Assembly (NCBI GenBank): GCA_964610505.1
Contig: CAZSXU010000006.1
Coordinates: 62,001 to 126,000, forward strand
Direction of reading: 5' to 3'
Source of the DNA: CAZSXU01 sp964610505
Lineage (GTDB): Bacteria > Arandabacterota > Arandabacteria > JAGLYR01
DNA: 64,000 bases
In this document: positions 34,798 through 42,850 of the stretch, piece by piece
Position numbering within the stretch: position 1 is the stretch's first letter
How the letters are laid out: the number at the start of each line of letters is the position of its first letter
Position numbers and translations under genes: made by a program
Notes under the pieces: model-generated
Seen by the model: only the letters and a program-made list of their open reading frames with translations
Database searches by the model: none
What the model was told of the DNA's origin: nothing

Positions 34798-35739
34798 CTA
34801 GATCGTGGGCGGGGTCGTAACCCACAGGAGGGTAGCCGCCTGGTCCCCCGTGTTTTTCCAGCGGTACGGAACGGAAGAATCGAAGTGGGTCGCATCTCCG
34901 GATTCCAGCAGATGTGTCTCATCGCCGAAACTGACTTCGATCTGGCCGCTGAGGACGTAGCCGAACACTTCGCCACCGTCGAAGACCACACGGTCGGCAT
35001 TGGATTCGCCCGGGGGGATCGTGTAGAGAAGCGGCTGCATCTTTCTGTGAGCCACGGCGCTTGAGAGAAGATCGCAGTGGATCTTCGAATACCTGGCCGT
35101 GAAACGCTTACGGTCCCGCTCGCGCGTGACCTTCTGATCGTCCGCTCGCGGGTCTCTGAAGAAGTAGCCGATCTCGACGCCAAGCTTGTTGGCGATTCGG
35201 TTCAACGTGTCGATATGAGGCGAGACCTTGTTGTTCTCGACCTGGGAGAGGAATCCCTTCGAGAGGTGAGTCTTGCGAGCGACCTCGTCGAGGGTCATGC
35301 CGGCGCCCAGACGGAGATTCTTGATTTTGGTTCCGAGGTCAATGATCTCGACCAGCTTCCGGGTTTCTTTGTCCGCGCCCGGGCCGATGGTGCTATCGAC
35401 GATCTTACCCAGCTCCTCGATGTCGACCGGCTTGGTCAGATAGTCCAGCGCCTGGCTCTTTGCCGTCTCGGCTGCGGTCTTGATGGACGGGTATCCCGTG
35501 AGGACCACGACCTTGACTTCACTGTCGAATCTGCGGATGCCTCTGAGAACTTCGGTCCCCTCCATGTCCGGCAGCTTCAGATCCAGAATCGCCAGGTCGT
35601 ATGCCTCTCGCTTCACGTGACTCAACGCTTCGCCGCCGTTTTCCACGGCGGTGACTTTGTAGCCTTCCTTTTCGAGGTATTCGGTTAATACTTCGCGAAC
35701 GCCGCGCTCATCATCGATCACGAGAATCTTCTTGCTCAT
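34798..35739 (-). CDS. Receiver-HTH-cupin fusion regulator
   Basis: 313 aa. Three domains in one chain: a receiver domain (acidic pair D9/D10, phosphoacceptor D53, T81, K103), an XRE-type helix-turn-helix (about 135-190, with TLDEVARKTHLSKGFLSQVENN), and a C-terminal cupin (about 230-310, GGEVFGYVLSGQIEVSFGDE). XRE-cupin regulators are common; adding a receiver domain links phosphorylation and ligand or metal sensing. ATG 35739 has a perfect GGAGG site. It is divergent from the small HTH gene at 36249, with palindromes between them. Confidence 0.9.
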   Translation of the reverse strand: MSKKILVIDDERGVREVLTEYLEKEGYKVTAVENGGEALSHVKREAYDLAILDLKLPDMEGTEVLRGIRRFDSEVKVVVLTGYPSIKTAAETAKSQALDYLTKPVDIEELGKIVDSTIGPGADKETRKLVEIIDLGTKIKNLRLGAGMTLDEVARKTHLSKGFLSQVENNKVSPHIDTLNRIANKLGVEIGYFFRDPRADDQKVTRERDRKRFTARYSKIHCDLLSSAVAHRKMQPLLYTIPPGESNADRVVFDGGEVFGYVLSGQIEVSFGDETHLLESGDATHFDSSVPYRWKNTGDQAATLLWVTTPPTI

Positions 35740-35839
35740 GGTTTCCTCCTTTGTTCTACCGTTGCGTCCGCGCAAAACGCAATGGACTGGAATGGTACTC
35801 TCTGCTCAGTGTTTTTGTGGGCGAAACGAATGCGTGACC

Positions 35840-35868
35840 AATATAGCGCGCAGACGGTATCTTGACAA
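35840..35868 (-). promoter_or_regulatory. Leftward sigma-70 promoter of the receiver-HTH-cupin gene
   Basis: On the minus strand TTGTCA, 17-base spacer, TATATT. An ACGGTATCT half-site (35854-35862) lies inside the spacer and overlaps the -35 box, so a bound regulator would block the promoter. Confidence 0.6.
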
Positions 35869-35892
35869 GTACTTTTTCCGGGTCTGGCGTTC

Positions 35893-35908
35893 AACGGTAT
35901 CTACCGTT
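35893..35908. promoter_or_regulatory. Perfect 16-base palindromic operator candidate
   Basis: AACGGTA-TC-TACCGTT. The half-site ACGGTATCT is repeated 40 bases away inside the leftward promoter. Candidate binding site for the receiver-HTH-cupin protein (autoregulation). Confidence 0.55.
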
Positions 35909-36248
35909 TCTCTCGGCAGTCTCCGGCATGCTTGTTCTGAACAAACAGAACGCTGAATCAGCAGTCAACGGGGGCGTCGATAAGGCAAGGGGAATGGACT
36001 CGGTCCGCTCAACGGTGGATTCGTCTCGGGATGGTCCCTGAGACGAAATGTCGGCGATCAGGACTTGGTTGGAGCCGGAATCTGCATCGAAATCCCCTCC
36101 CCGACAAGGGACGCGGAGAAAGAGCTTCCGAGCTCCGGAAACAGCTAAAGATCGACCGCCCAGCGCCGATTATCTCTCCAGATGCCGGATGATGCCAGAA
36201 TAGACGGACCGTTCAATGGTCTTCCTGACACCTGAGGGAGGGGAACTA
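35909..36248. other. Rest of the divergent regulatory spacer
   Basis: Contains GTTCTG-AACAAA-CAGAAC (about 35935-35952), a second dyad, and a hairpin with stems TTCGTCTC and GAGACGAA (36020-36047) whose centre GGGA-TGG-TCCC is also palindromic. No gene is seen before GTG 36249. Confidence 0.5.
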
Positions 36249-36452
36249 GTGAAGAGCGTGCTCGAAGACACCATTCTTGACATCGGTGACGCTGCGGACT
36301 ATCTGCGGATCAAGAAGTGGACTCTGTACCGGCTCGCCAAGAAGGGCAAGGTTCCCGGAGTGAAGATCGGCGGGCAGTGGCGGTTCAAGAAGGAAGTCTT
36401 GGATCGGCTGTTCATGGAGTCCGGTTCACCGAAGGAAGAGAAGCCGAATTAG
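36249..36452 (+). CDS. Small helix-turn-helix DNA-binding protein (excisionase/MerR-like)
   Basis: 67 aa. The sequence LDIGDAADYLRIKKWTLYRLAKKGKVPGVKIGGQWRFKKEVLDRL is the compact winged HTH of the excisionase family used for DNA bending or phage and plasmid control, or as a standalone regulator. GTG 36249 is preferred for GAGGGAGG upstream; an in-frame ATG at 36216 lacks a ribosome site. No integrase is next to it, so a prophage role is not supported. Confidence 0.85.
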   Translation: MKSVLEDTILDIGDAADYLRIKKWTLYRLAKKGKVPGVKIGGQWRFKKEVLDRLFMESGSPKEEKPN

Positions 36453-37160
36453 CGTCCGAGACACGGTGGACCTTGGAACTGAGGCGCTCTGGGTCCGGCA
36501 GAGTGCCGCTCGTTACCCCTCCAGGGCGTGACGATGCAGCGGCCCGCCGCGCGCCGCGCTCCCGCTTTGGTCCTGGAACCATCCACTTCGCCCGACGGCC
36601 GGCTTCCCCGACCCTGGCGAGCAGGATCCGGGGTTCATCCCTCGTACGGGATTCGGCCGACCCTCGGGCAGCTGCTTCGATGTGCGTGTACTATCCCCCG
36701 GATTGTGACCACGCGGCAGTCTGATCCATCCTCCAACCAACCAGCCACCAGCCACTCGAGCATCAGCCGTTGACGAGATGTGGACGGACAGACAACGTTC
36801 CAGGTCTCGGGTGAGTACGCAGCCCCCCGCCGCGGCCGCTGGTTCGCGGGGTCGATGACCGCGCATCATGAAGTCAGCGAGGCAGAGGCAGATCTTGAGA
36901 GCCACCAGGCTGTTTTTTCCGGAAGCAATCATCCCGGCCATCCCCCGACCGCCTTCGCCTTCCAGAGGCTGGGAATTTGGACAGCCTGCCGCCCATGTCT
37001 TACCCACTCTTGCGCGTACTAAGTACCCAATCGCGCCCCTTGTTGATTGGGTCCGCACGGTAAGATACGGGACGGGTATCCTGATCGGAACCCGATGATG
37101 TCTTTATAAATCAACGCGATAGACAGTTCCTGCCGATATTTCAACCGAAAACGGGCACGA
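36453..37160. other. Intergenic stretch of about 700 bases, no gene recognised
   Basis: Frames on both strands lack ribosome sites and realistic composition. A short CCAACCAACCAGCCACCAGCCAC low-complexity patch is at about 36733-36755 and a GATAC-N7-GTATC dyad at 37064-37080, about 100 bases upstream of the sigma-54 promoter. Confidence 0.5.
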
Positions 37161-37177
37161 TTGGCATGACAGTTGCA
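37161..37177 (+). promoter_or_regulatory. Sigma-54 (RpoN) promoter
   Basis: TTGGCATGACAGTTGCA fits the -24/-12 consensus YTGGCACGN4TTGCW with one substitution, and GG and GC are separated by exactly 10 bases. Transcription should start near 37188 toward the small exported peptide gene and the sigma-54 activator. Confidence 0.7.
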
Positions 37178-37187
37178 CTATGCATAG

Positions 37188-37392
37188 GGCAGCAGCGACC
37201 AGCGCTCCATCAAAGGCAGGGCCTTTGGGGAGCAGAAAAACCGGGTGAGACCCGGGAAGGACGTTAAGGGCGTCGAATTTGAGCACCAGGGAGAAGGGTA
37301 GGCGTTTACGGGGTCGGGGCTAGGCAGGTATGACTGTCCTGAACTCGGGAACCCAGGGGCCTCCGGGTGCTCGACCTCCGGATTCGGCGCCC
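37188..37392 (+). other. Leader with several small hairpins between the sigma-54 and sigma-70 promoters
   Basis: Candidate stems include AAAGGC-AGG-GCCTTT, CCGGGT-GAG-ACCCGG and GACG-TTAAGGG-CGTC between about 37203 and 37275. No T-run marks a terminator. It may be a leader or a small RNA; no family is recognised. Confidence 0.35.
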
Positions 37393-37421
37393 TTGACATT
37401 TGTCCCGGAGTTTCGTATAAT
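37393..37421 (+). promoter_or_regulatory. Consensus sigma-70 promoter of the small exported peptide gene
   Basis: TTGACA and TATAAT with a 17-base spacer, all twelve bases consensus. A start near 37428 gives a leader of about 160 bases. Confidence 0.85.
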
Positions 37422-37590
37422 CTTGATTGTAGGGGAGTTGGGTGGTGTGGAGTTGCCACCGCTGGTCGTTGGTTTGCCTGAGGGTCGGTCGCCGTCTGAG
37501 GGCCGTTGTGTATGCGTTTGGACGGACGGCCGCAACCGATTACTGTAACCGAGTGGTGGGTACTTCGACTGTTTGAGGGAGGGATGTGTG

Positions 37591-37908
37591 ATGCGACGGG
37601 CCGTCATTCTTTTGCTGCTGGTTTGGCTGGTGGTCGGCGGCCTCTCATCGTTGGCTCTTGCCGATAGACCCGGTTGGATTCCCGGTGAATTCAAGCGAGG
37701 GGGAGGCGACGAGCTGGAGTCCGTAGCGCGATTCGATCCCAATGGAACGGAGAGTGACGGAGTCGATTGCGGTATGGCGCCAGCGCACGCCGATATCTTG
37801 GCAGAGCCTGAACTCGAGGTCCGTTCCGGATCTGAGACGGTGACACTGCTTCCCACGAAGACGAAAGCGATCGTCTGGTGGGTGTACTCCGTTCTGTGGC
37901 GGTGGTAG
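37591..37908 (+). CDS. Small exported protein with aromatic C-terminus
   Basis: 105 aa. MRRAVILLLLVWLVVGG and a cleavage site near SLALA form a strong signal peptide. The mature part is acidic and unstructured-looking (RPGWIPGEFKRGG, EPELEVRSGSE) and ends in a hydrophobic/aromatic tail IVWWVYSVLWRW preceded by TKTK. GAGGGAGGG sits 7 bases upstream of ATG 37591. It is followed after 76 bases by the TPR-sigma-54 activator and preceded by both a sigma-70 and a sigma-54 promoter. I recognise no family; a peptide signal processed at the C-terminus is one inference. Confidence 0.75.
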   Translation: MRRAVILLLLVWLVVGGLSSLALADRPGWIPGEFKRGGGDELESVARFDPNGTESDGVDCGMAPAHADILAEPELEVRSGSETVTLLPTKTKAIVWWVYSVLWRW

Positions 37909-37984
37909 AGGCCGGTTAGTCTGGAGCTGAGAGCCAACTCGCGACCGAGGCGGGTTGCCTGTTGATGCACACAGTGGAGGCCCT

Positions 37985-40900
37985 GTGAAGGATCAACGGC
38001 GCGATCGTGGATCTAAGAGAAGTCCCAAGGACGTCCGAGCAACGGACGGTATGAGGTTGCTTGAGGACCTCGGGGATTTCTATTTCTCAGCGGATGCCTA
38101 TCCCCAGGCGCTGGAGCAGTACAAGCGTGCTCTGACAGACCTCCCCTCCGAAAAAGCTTTCGATGTTTCACTCCAAGTCGCTCGGTGTCATCATGCCAAG
38201 GGCGACTATCAAGACGCGCTGGAGATCCTCGCTGAAATCGAACAGGCGTTGGGCCCGAACATGGACCTGCCCGCCCGAGGTAAACTCCTGGCGATGTACG
38301 GCCATACCTACCGGGCGCTCGGACAATACACTCAAGCGAAGGAAAGCTGCGAAGGTGCCATCGAGGCCTTGCGGGGCACGGGCGAAGATCGGGAAATCGC
38401 CGGCGTCCAGCTGTGCTTCGGTGCGATTCTGCACCGATTGGGCCACCTGGATCGAGCCCGAAGGCTCTACGAGGATGCTCTCTCCGCCTACCGCCAGATT
38501 GACGATCAGACAGGCGCCGCTATGGCGTTTAACAACCTCGGGCTGGTTTACATGAACCTCTGCCGGTGGGATCGCGCCGCCGAGTATCTGATCGAAGCCC
38601 GGGAGATCGCCGAGGTTCTGGGCAACTACTCGAAAATCGCCGTTCGTACCGCGAATCTGGGGATCATTCGGTTCCATCAGGGACGTTGGGCCGAGGCCGA
38701 GCAGTGCTTTCGCAAGGCTCTGCGGGTGTACCGCGAGATCGGCTACAGCCGGGGAATTGCAAAGGTTTCCTTTGAGCTGGCCAGACTCGAGAGGGTTCAA
38801 AGGCACTGGAATCAGGCCCGATCTCTGATTGAGGAGGGCCTTCGCCTCGCTGAGGAGAACGGGTACAAGCGTGAGATCTCGGTGGGACATGAGTTCCTGG
38901 GAGAGCTGTGCTGCGAGGTGGACTGCCCGGATGAGGCGGAGAGCCACTTCAGCAGGGGATTGGAAATCGCCGAGGCAATTGCCCCGCAAAGTGACCACAT
39001 TTCCGAGATCTGCAGACGGTGGGCCGAGCTGGCGGTCTCCAACCGCGATCCGGAGAAGGCCCTGAGTCTGGGGGAGAGGGCCCTGGCCACCGCCATTCGC
39101 ATTCAGGATCGCATGGAAGAGGGGCTGTCCCATCGAGCTCTGGGATCGGCCTACGGGCAGATGGGGGACCGAGAACGAGCCCGGGAGCATTTCGAGAAAG
39201 CCGTGGACGACCTGAGATCGTGCGAGGAGCCGCTGGAGCTGGCAAGGACGCTTGTGGCCGCGAGCGCCTTCTTCGCGGCACATCCGGCACAGGGAACGGA
39301 CCCCAAGGCCGTCAATCTCGTGCGCGAGGCGCGGGAGACCTTCCTGCAGTTGCAGGACAGCCATGGTGTAGGCGCGGCGAGTCTCCAGCTGGCCGAGATC
39401 CTGTTCAAGATGGATGATCTGGATGACTGCCTGGAGGTCCTGGAAAAAGCCGAAGAACTGTTGGGAAGAACGGACGACCATGCACGCCTGGCTCGAGTGG
39501 CCGCCCTGACGGAGAATATCGAAGAGCGGTTGCTCACCGAGGCGCGCTCGGACCGAAATCGCCTGGCCCTCTTTGCGCGTTGGGGCGAGGACAGGGATCG
39601 GTCGACGGCGGCGATGCTCAAGGCGGCGGTTGAGATTGCCAGAGCGGACCGAGGATTCGTGGCCCGCGTCGACGAGGGCGGAGACGTAGACGTCGAGGCC
39701 GCCGTCGGATTTGAGAAGCGCCAGGCCGCGCATCTTCTCGAGGAGTTGCTTGCCCGGGAAGGTCACTCGGGCGCGAGGTTGATCCTGGATATGGACCGGA
39801 ACTGGAGCGATCGCTCGGGCGGCCTTCGCCATCCGATCAAGAGTTACATCCTGCTTCCCGTTGGAGCCGATGGCATGGTGGGCCGGTGGACCTACGTTGA
39901 TAAGGTGCCGGGAGGGTCTGAGGGCTGTTTCCGGAAGCGGGAAGTGGACCTGCTGGTCGCGTTCCTGGAAATGGCGGCGAGGGACATTGACACGCGGCCG
40001 GTGATCGAATCTGATCTTTCATCCGGTGCGGTGGCCTCGCGCTGCTGCACCCTGGAAGACGTCGTGACCGAAAATCAATCCCTCCGGGGAATTCTGAAGC
40101 TGGTGCCGAAGATCAGCCGGAGCAACATCTCGGTTCTTCTTCGAGGGGAGACCGGTACGGGCAAGCAGGTGCTTGCGGAAGCCATCCATTCGGCCAGCGA
40201 TCGGTGCGAACGTCCTTTCGTGACCGTGAGTTGCGCCGCGTTGCCAGAGGGGTTGTTGGAAACGGAGCTGTTCGGGCATCTGAAGGGTGCCTTCACCGGC
40301 GCACACCGGAACAAGCGCGGTCTTATCGAGGAAGCCGACGGCGGGACTCTGTTTCTGGACGAGATTGAGAAAGCGAGCGTCGTGGTCCAGGGCAAGCTGC
40401 TTCGGGTTCTGGATACCGGTGAGCTGAGGCCCGTAGGATCGACACAGTCCCGTTCCGTCGACATCCGGGTCATCTGTGCCACGAGCAAGATGGACCTCGA
40501 GACGGAAATGCGAGAAGGGCGTTTCCTGAGTGATCTCTTTTACCGTCTGAATGACGTTCTCCTGACGCTTCCTCCCCTTCGGGAGAGAAAGGGAGACATT
40601 CCCGTCCTCGCGGAGCACTTCATGGAGAAGTACTCCGGGCAGATGAGTCGGCCGATCGCGGGCATGGATCCGAAGGCGATGGCCGTCCTGGAGGCGTACG
40701 ACTGGCCGGGGAACGTGCGGGAGCTGGAGAAGGTGATCAAGTTGGCCGTTGTTCTCGCTGACGACGGGGAGATGATCACGGCGGATCTGTTTCCCGCGGA
40801 GGTGACCGAGGGCGGGGACGAAGCACGGGCCTTCGCATCGGAAGGCGACACGTTGAAAAACATGGTGGAATCGGTAGAGCGGGAGCAGATCCTGAAAGCC

Positions 40901-41005
40901 CTCAACGACTGCGGCTGGAACAAGAGCGAAGCGTCGCGCGTTCTGGGGATCACGCGAAAGGGACTGGCGAACAAGATTCAGAGATACGGGTTGAAAGAGT
41001 CATAA
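37985..41005 (+). CDS. Sigma-54-dependent activator with TPR sensor, GAF-like domain and Fis HTH
   Basis: 1006 aa. About twelve TPR units fill residues 15-530 (for example RRLYEDALSAYRQIDDQTGAA). A GAF-like region (about 535-690) precedes an AAA+ sigma-54 interaction domain with Walker A GETGTGKQ (about 721), the GAFTGA loop (about 768), Walker B TLFLDE (about 788), and a C-terminal Fis HTH (NKSEASRVLGITRKGLANKI). It opens sigma-54 promoters on binding upstream sites; TPR input presumably binds a protein or peptide. Start uncertain: GTG 37985 (TGGAGG 4 bases upstream), TTG 37955 or ATG 38051. Confidence 0.93.
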   Translation: MKDQRRDRGSKRSPKDVRATDGMRLLEDLGDFYFSADAYPQALEQYKRALTDLPSEKAFDVSLQVARCHHAKGDYQDALEILAEIEQALGPNMDLPARGKLLAMYGHTYRALGQYTQAKESCEGAIEALRGTGEDREIAGVQLCFGAILHRLGHLDRARRLYEDALSAYRQIDDQTGAAMAFNNLGLVYMNLCRWDRAAEYLIEAREIAEVLGNYSKIAVRTANLGIIRFHQGRWAEAEQCFRKALRVYREIGYSRGIAKVSFELARLERVQRHWNQARSLIEEGLRLAEENGYKREISVGHEFLGELCCEVDCPDEAESHFSRGLEIAEAIAPQSDHISEICRRWAELAVSNRDPEKALSLGERALATAIRIQDRMEEGLSHRALGSAYGQMGDRERAREHFEKAVDDLRSCEEPLELARTLVAASAFFAAHPAQGTDPKAVNLVREARETFLQLQDSHGVGAASLQLAEILFKMDDLDDCLEVLEKAEELLGRTDDHARLARVAALTENIEERLLTEARSDRNRLALFARWGEDRDRSTAAMLKAAVEIARADRGFVARVDEGGDVDVEAAVGFEKRQAAHLLEELLAREGHSGARLILDMDRNWSDRSGGLRHPIKSYILLPVGADGMVGRWTYVDKVPGGSEGCFRKREVDLLVAFLEMAARDIDTRPVIESDLSSGAVASRCCTLEDVVTENQSLRGILKLVPKISRSNISVLLRGETGTGKQVLAEAIHSASDRCERPFVTVSCAALPEGLLETELFGHLKGAFTGAHRNKRGLIEEADGGTLFLDEIEKASVVVQGKLLRVLDTGELRPVGSTQSRSVDIRVICATSKMDLETEMREGRFLSDLFYRLNDVLLTLPPLRERKGDIPVLAEHFMEKYSGQMSRPIAGMDPKAMAVLEAYDWPGNVRELEKVIKLAVVLADDGEMITADLFPAEVTEGGDEARAFASEGDTLKNMVESVEREQILKALNDCGWNKSEASRVLGITRKGLANKIQRYGLKES

Positions 41006-41026
41006 GCCGGAGACCATGGATACCAT

Positions 41027-41067
41027 CGGGGCCCGATTCCGAACTGGAATCGGGCCCCGTTCTGTTT
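41027..41067 (+). terminator. Intrinsic terminator after the sigma-54 activator gene
   Basis: A 14-bp stem (GGGGCCCGATTCC and complement, closed by one more C-G) with loop GAACT, followed by TTCTGTTT. Confidence 0.88.
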
Positions 41068-41247
41068 ACGAGTCCCTTTGTCACGATTTCCAAGTCCCCT
41101 GGTGACGCGTCGATCCGGTTGCAGCTCGATCGACGCGATGACCAAGGGACTCGGGACCAAAAAAATCGGGACTCGGGACTCGGGACTGGGTGAGAATCCG
41201 GAATCTCTGTCCACGCGATTGCGAGCGGACCCTGAACAGAAGAGAAT

Positions 41248-42147
41248 CTACGCTCGTTCAACCGGAACACAAACTCGCGTCCGGAGATCCTCGGGCGGCG
41301 TTGAGTCCGGGTCGTTGAGATAAAACTCCAGCGACGGCAGGTCGCGCAGACGGTACCCGCTCTTCGGGAGCCAGCCCCCGAAGATGACATCGTAGGTCTT
41401 CTGAAGATCCATGTACGGGCCCTTGTGGATGGAGACGGCGTAGTCGCCGCCGGCCAGTTCCTGGACGCCGATCTCTCCCTCGGGCCGGACGTCGTCCCCC
41501 ACGACGACGGATGCATCGTAGCGGATCTTGTCGCCCGGGGTGATCTTGGGGTCGTCGTGGTCGACCCCGACGAACGTCGCTCCGGGCCCAAGCAGTCCCT
41601 TGGGTCCTGCCCAGGCGCAGAGTTTCTGCCACGCCCCGCCGCACTCCGCGTACGGGCCGATATGGCGCACGAACGCCACCTTCGTCGGTTCTCTGGTCTC
41701 AACGGTCACTTCCATTCCTCGGTCTCCTCTTCCGGGTGGATGGTAGGAGATCGGCTCTCCGCCCGGTACATAGTGTACGCCCGCAGGGCTTTCGAGGTGG
41801 CAGGGCCCGCCCCGCCGCCGGAACTCGCTGGGGGAGACGCCGAACATGGTGCGGAAGGAGCGGGTGAAGGCCTCGTGGGTCTCGTATCCGGCTTCCAGGG
41901 CTACCTGGATGATGGATTCGTCCGTGCCGAGGAGGCGGCCGGCGGCTCGCTCGATGCGGAGCCTCCGGACGTGCGCCATCACCGTTTCTCCCACGAGCGC
42001 CCGGAAGATCCGGTGGAAGTGATACGGTGAAAAACACGCCACCCGGGCCAAAGACTTCAGCGTGAGCCTCGCGTTGAGGTGATGCTGGATGTATACCAGC
42101 ACTCGCAGGATTCCCTCGTGCCAGGCCTCTTCCGTCCTCGGGTGCAT
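41248..42147 (-). CDS. AraC-family regulator with GyrI-like effector domain
   Basis: 299 aa. The N-terminal two-helix AraC DNA-binding domain (about 15-115: LTLKSLARVACFSPYHFHRIFRALVGETV and a second HTH EAFTRSFRTMFGVSPSEFRRR) is joined to a GyrI/SOUL-like domain (about 140-299; VETREPTKVAFVRHIGPY, YDASVVVGDDVRPEGEIGVQELAGGDYAVSIHKGPY), as in Rob/SbmC-type drug or bile responsive regulators. Effector unknown. ATG 42147 has AGGAG 6 bases upstream. Divergent from vanZ-hisS-aspS. Confidence 0.9.
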   Translation of the reverse strand: MHPRTEEAWHEGILRVLVYIQHHLNARLTLKSLARVACFSPYHFHRIFRALVGETVMAHVRRLRIERAAGRLLGTDESIIQVALEAGYETHEAFTRSFRTMFGVSPSEFRRRGGPCHLESPAGVHYVPGGEPISYHPPGRGDRGMEVTVETREPTKVAFVRHIGPYAECGGAWQKLCAWAGPKGLLGPGATFVGVDHDDPKITPGDKIRYDASVVVGDDVRPEGEIGVQELAGGDYAVSIHKGPYMDLQKTYDVIFGGWLPKSGYRLRDLPSLEFYLNDPDSTPPEDLRTRVCVPVERA

Positions 42148-42368
42148 TGCCATCTCCTTTGGGGACCATCCTACAGAAGAAGCCTTTGGCATGCTTGACG
42201 ATTCTTGCGAAAATGCGGGGGACCTAGAAGTCCGGGGGCGGATCCGAACTCGGGTGTCAATTCCACCGCCTGGGAACCTGATTCGAAAGAAACGGATCCG
42301 GGACTGCGTCCAACTGTTCACAGCACAGAACGTAAGGGGGAGTCGCCTCCGGATGTCCGAGCCCGCGC

Positions 42369-42397
42369 TTGACAGTTGTCCAGCGCACTGGTAGGTT
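42369..42397 (+). promoter_or_regulatory. Sigma-70 promoter of the vanZ-hisS-aspS unit
   Basis: TTGACA, 17-base spacer, TAGGTT, about 55 bases before the first gene. It lies in the 307-base divergent spacer 42148-42454, in which no other gene is seen. Confidence 0.7.
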
Positions 42398-42454
42398 TCG
42401 GCCGACCGGGGCGCGTTCCCGTTTGGCGGGGATTCCCCGGTTTCGGCAAGGAGG

Positions 42455-42850
42455 ATGCCCTTGGACGCCGCTCACCCCGACCGGTCCGTGAAGTGGGGAT
42501 GGTTGTTCCCCGTGCTCTGGTGCGGGCTTATCTTCATCGCATCCTCCCTTCCGGACATCACAACACCCAAGGGGCTCTTCGCCCCGGACAAGCTGATCCA
42601 TTTTGCCGAGTACGCGGTTCTGGCCGCGCTCGTGGTCACCGGTCTGTCGGAGTTCGTGTCCTGGCCGGCCGGGTACCGGGCGGCGCTGGCCTTCGGAGCC
42701 TGCCTCGTGTTCGGGGCCCTGGATGAGGTCTATCAGCACTCCATGTCCGGTCGGGCGGCGGACTATCTGGACTTCGTGTCGGATATCGCCGGTGCGTTGG
42801 CCGGCCAGTCGGTGTTCATCGTGGGGCGCATTCGAAAGGGACGAGCGTGA
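42455..42850 (+). CDS. VanZ-like membrane protein
   Basis: 131 aa with about four membrane helices. The VanZ signature is seen in DKLIHFAEYAVLAAL and GALDEVYQHSMSGRAADYLDFVSDIAGALAG. VanZ-like proteins are of uncertain function; some relate to teicoplanin resistance or lipid metabolism. AAGGAGG directly abuts ATG 42455, so the true start may be TTG 42461 with a 6-base spacer. The stop overlaps the hisS start (GTGA). Confidence 0.85.
   Translation: MPLDAAHPDRSVKWGWLFPVLWCGLIFIASSLPDITTPKGLFAPDKLIHFAEYAVLAALVVTGLSEFVSWPAGYRAALAFGACLVFGALDEVYQHSMSGRAADYLDFVSDIAGALAGQSVFIVGRIRKGRA

Noticed and set aside
36249..36452. Prophage or integrative element from the excisionase-like HTH gene
   Set aside because: No integrase, attachment site or other phage gene is seen nearby.
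36513..37058. Leftward frame of 181 codons in the 36.5-37 kb gap
   Set aside because: No ribosome site and low-complexity composition; no domain.
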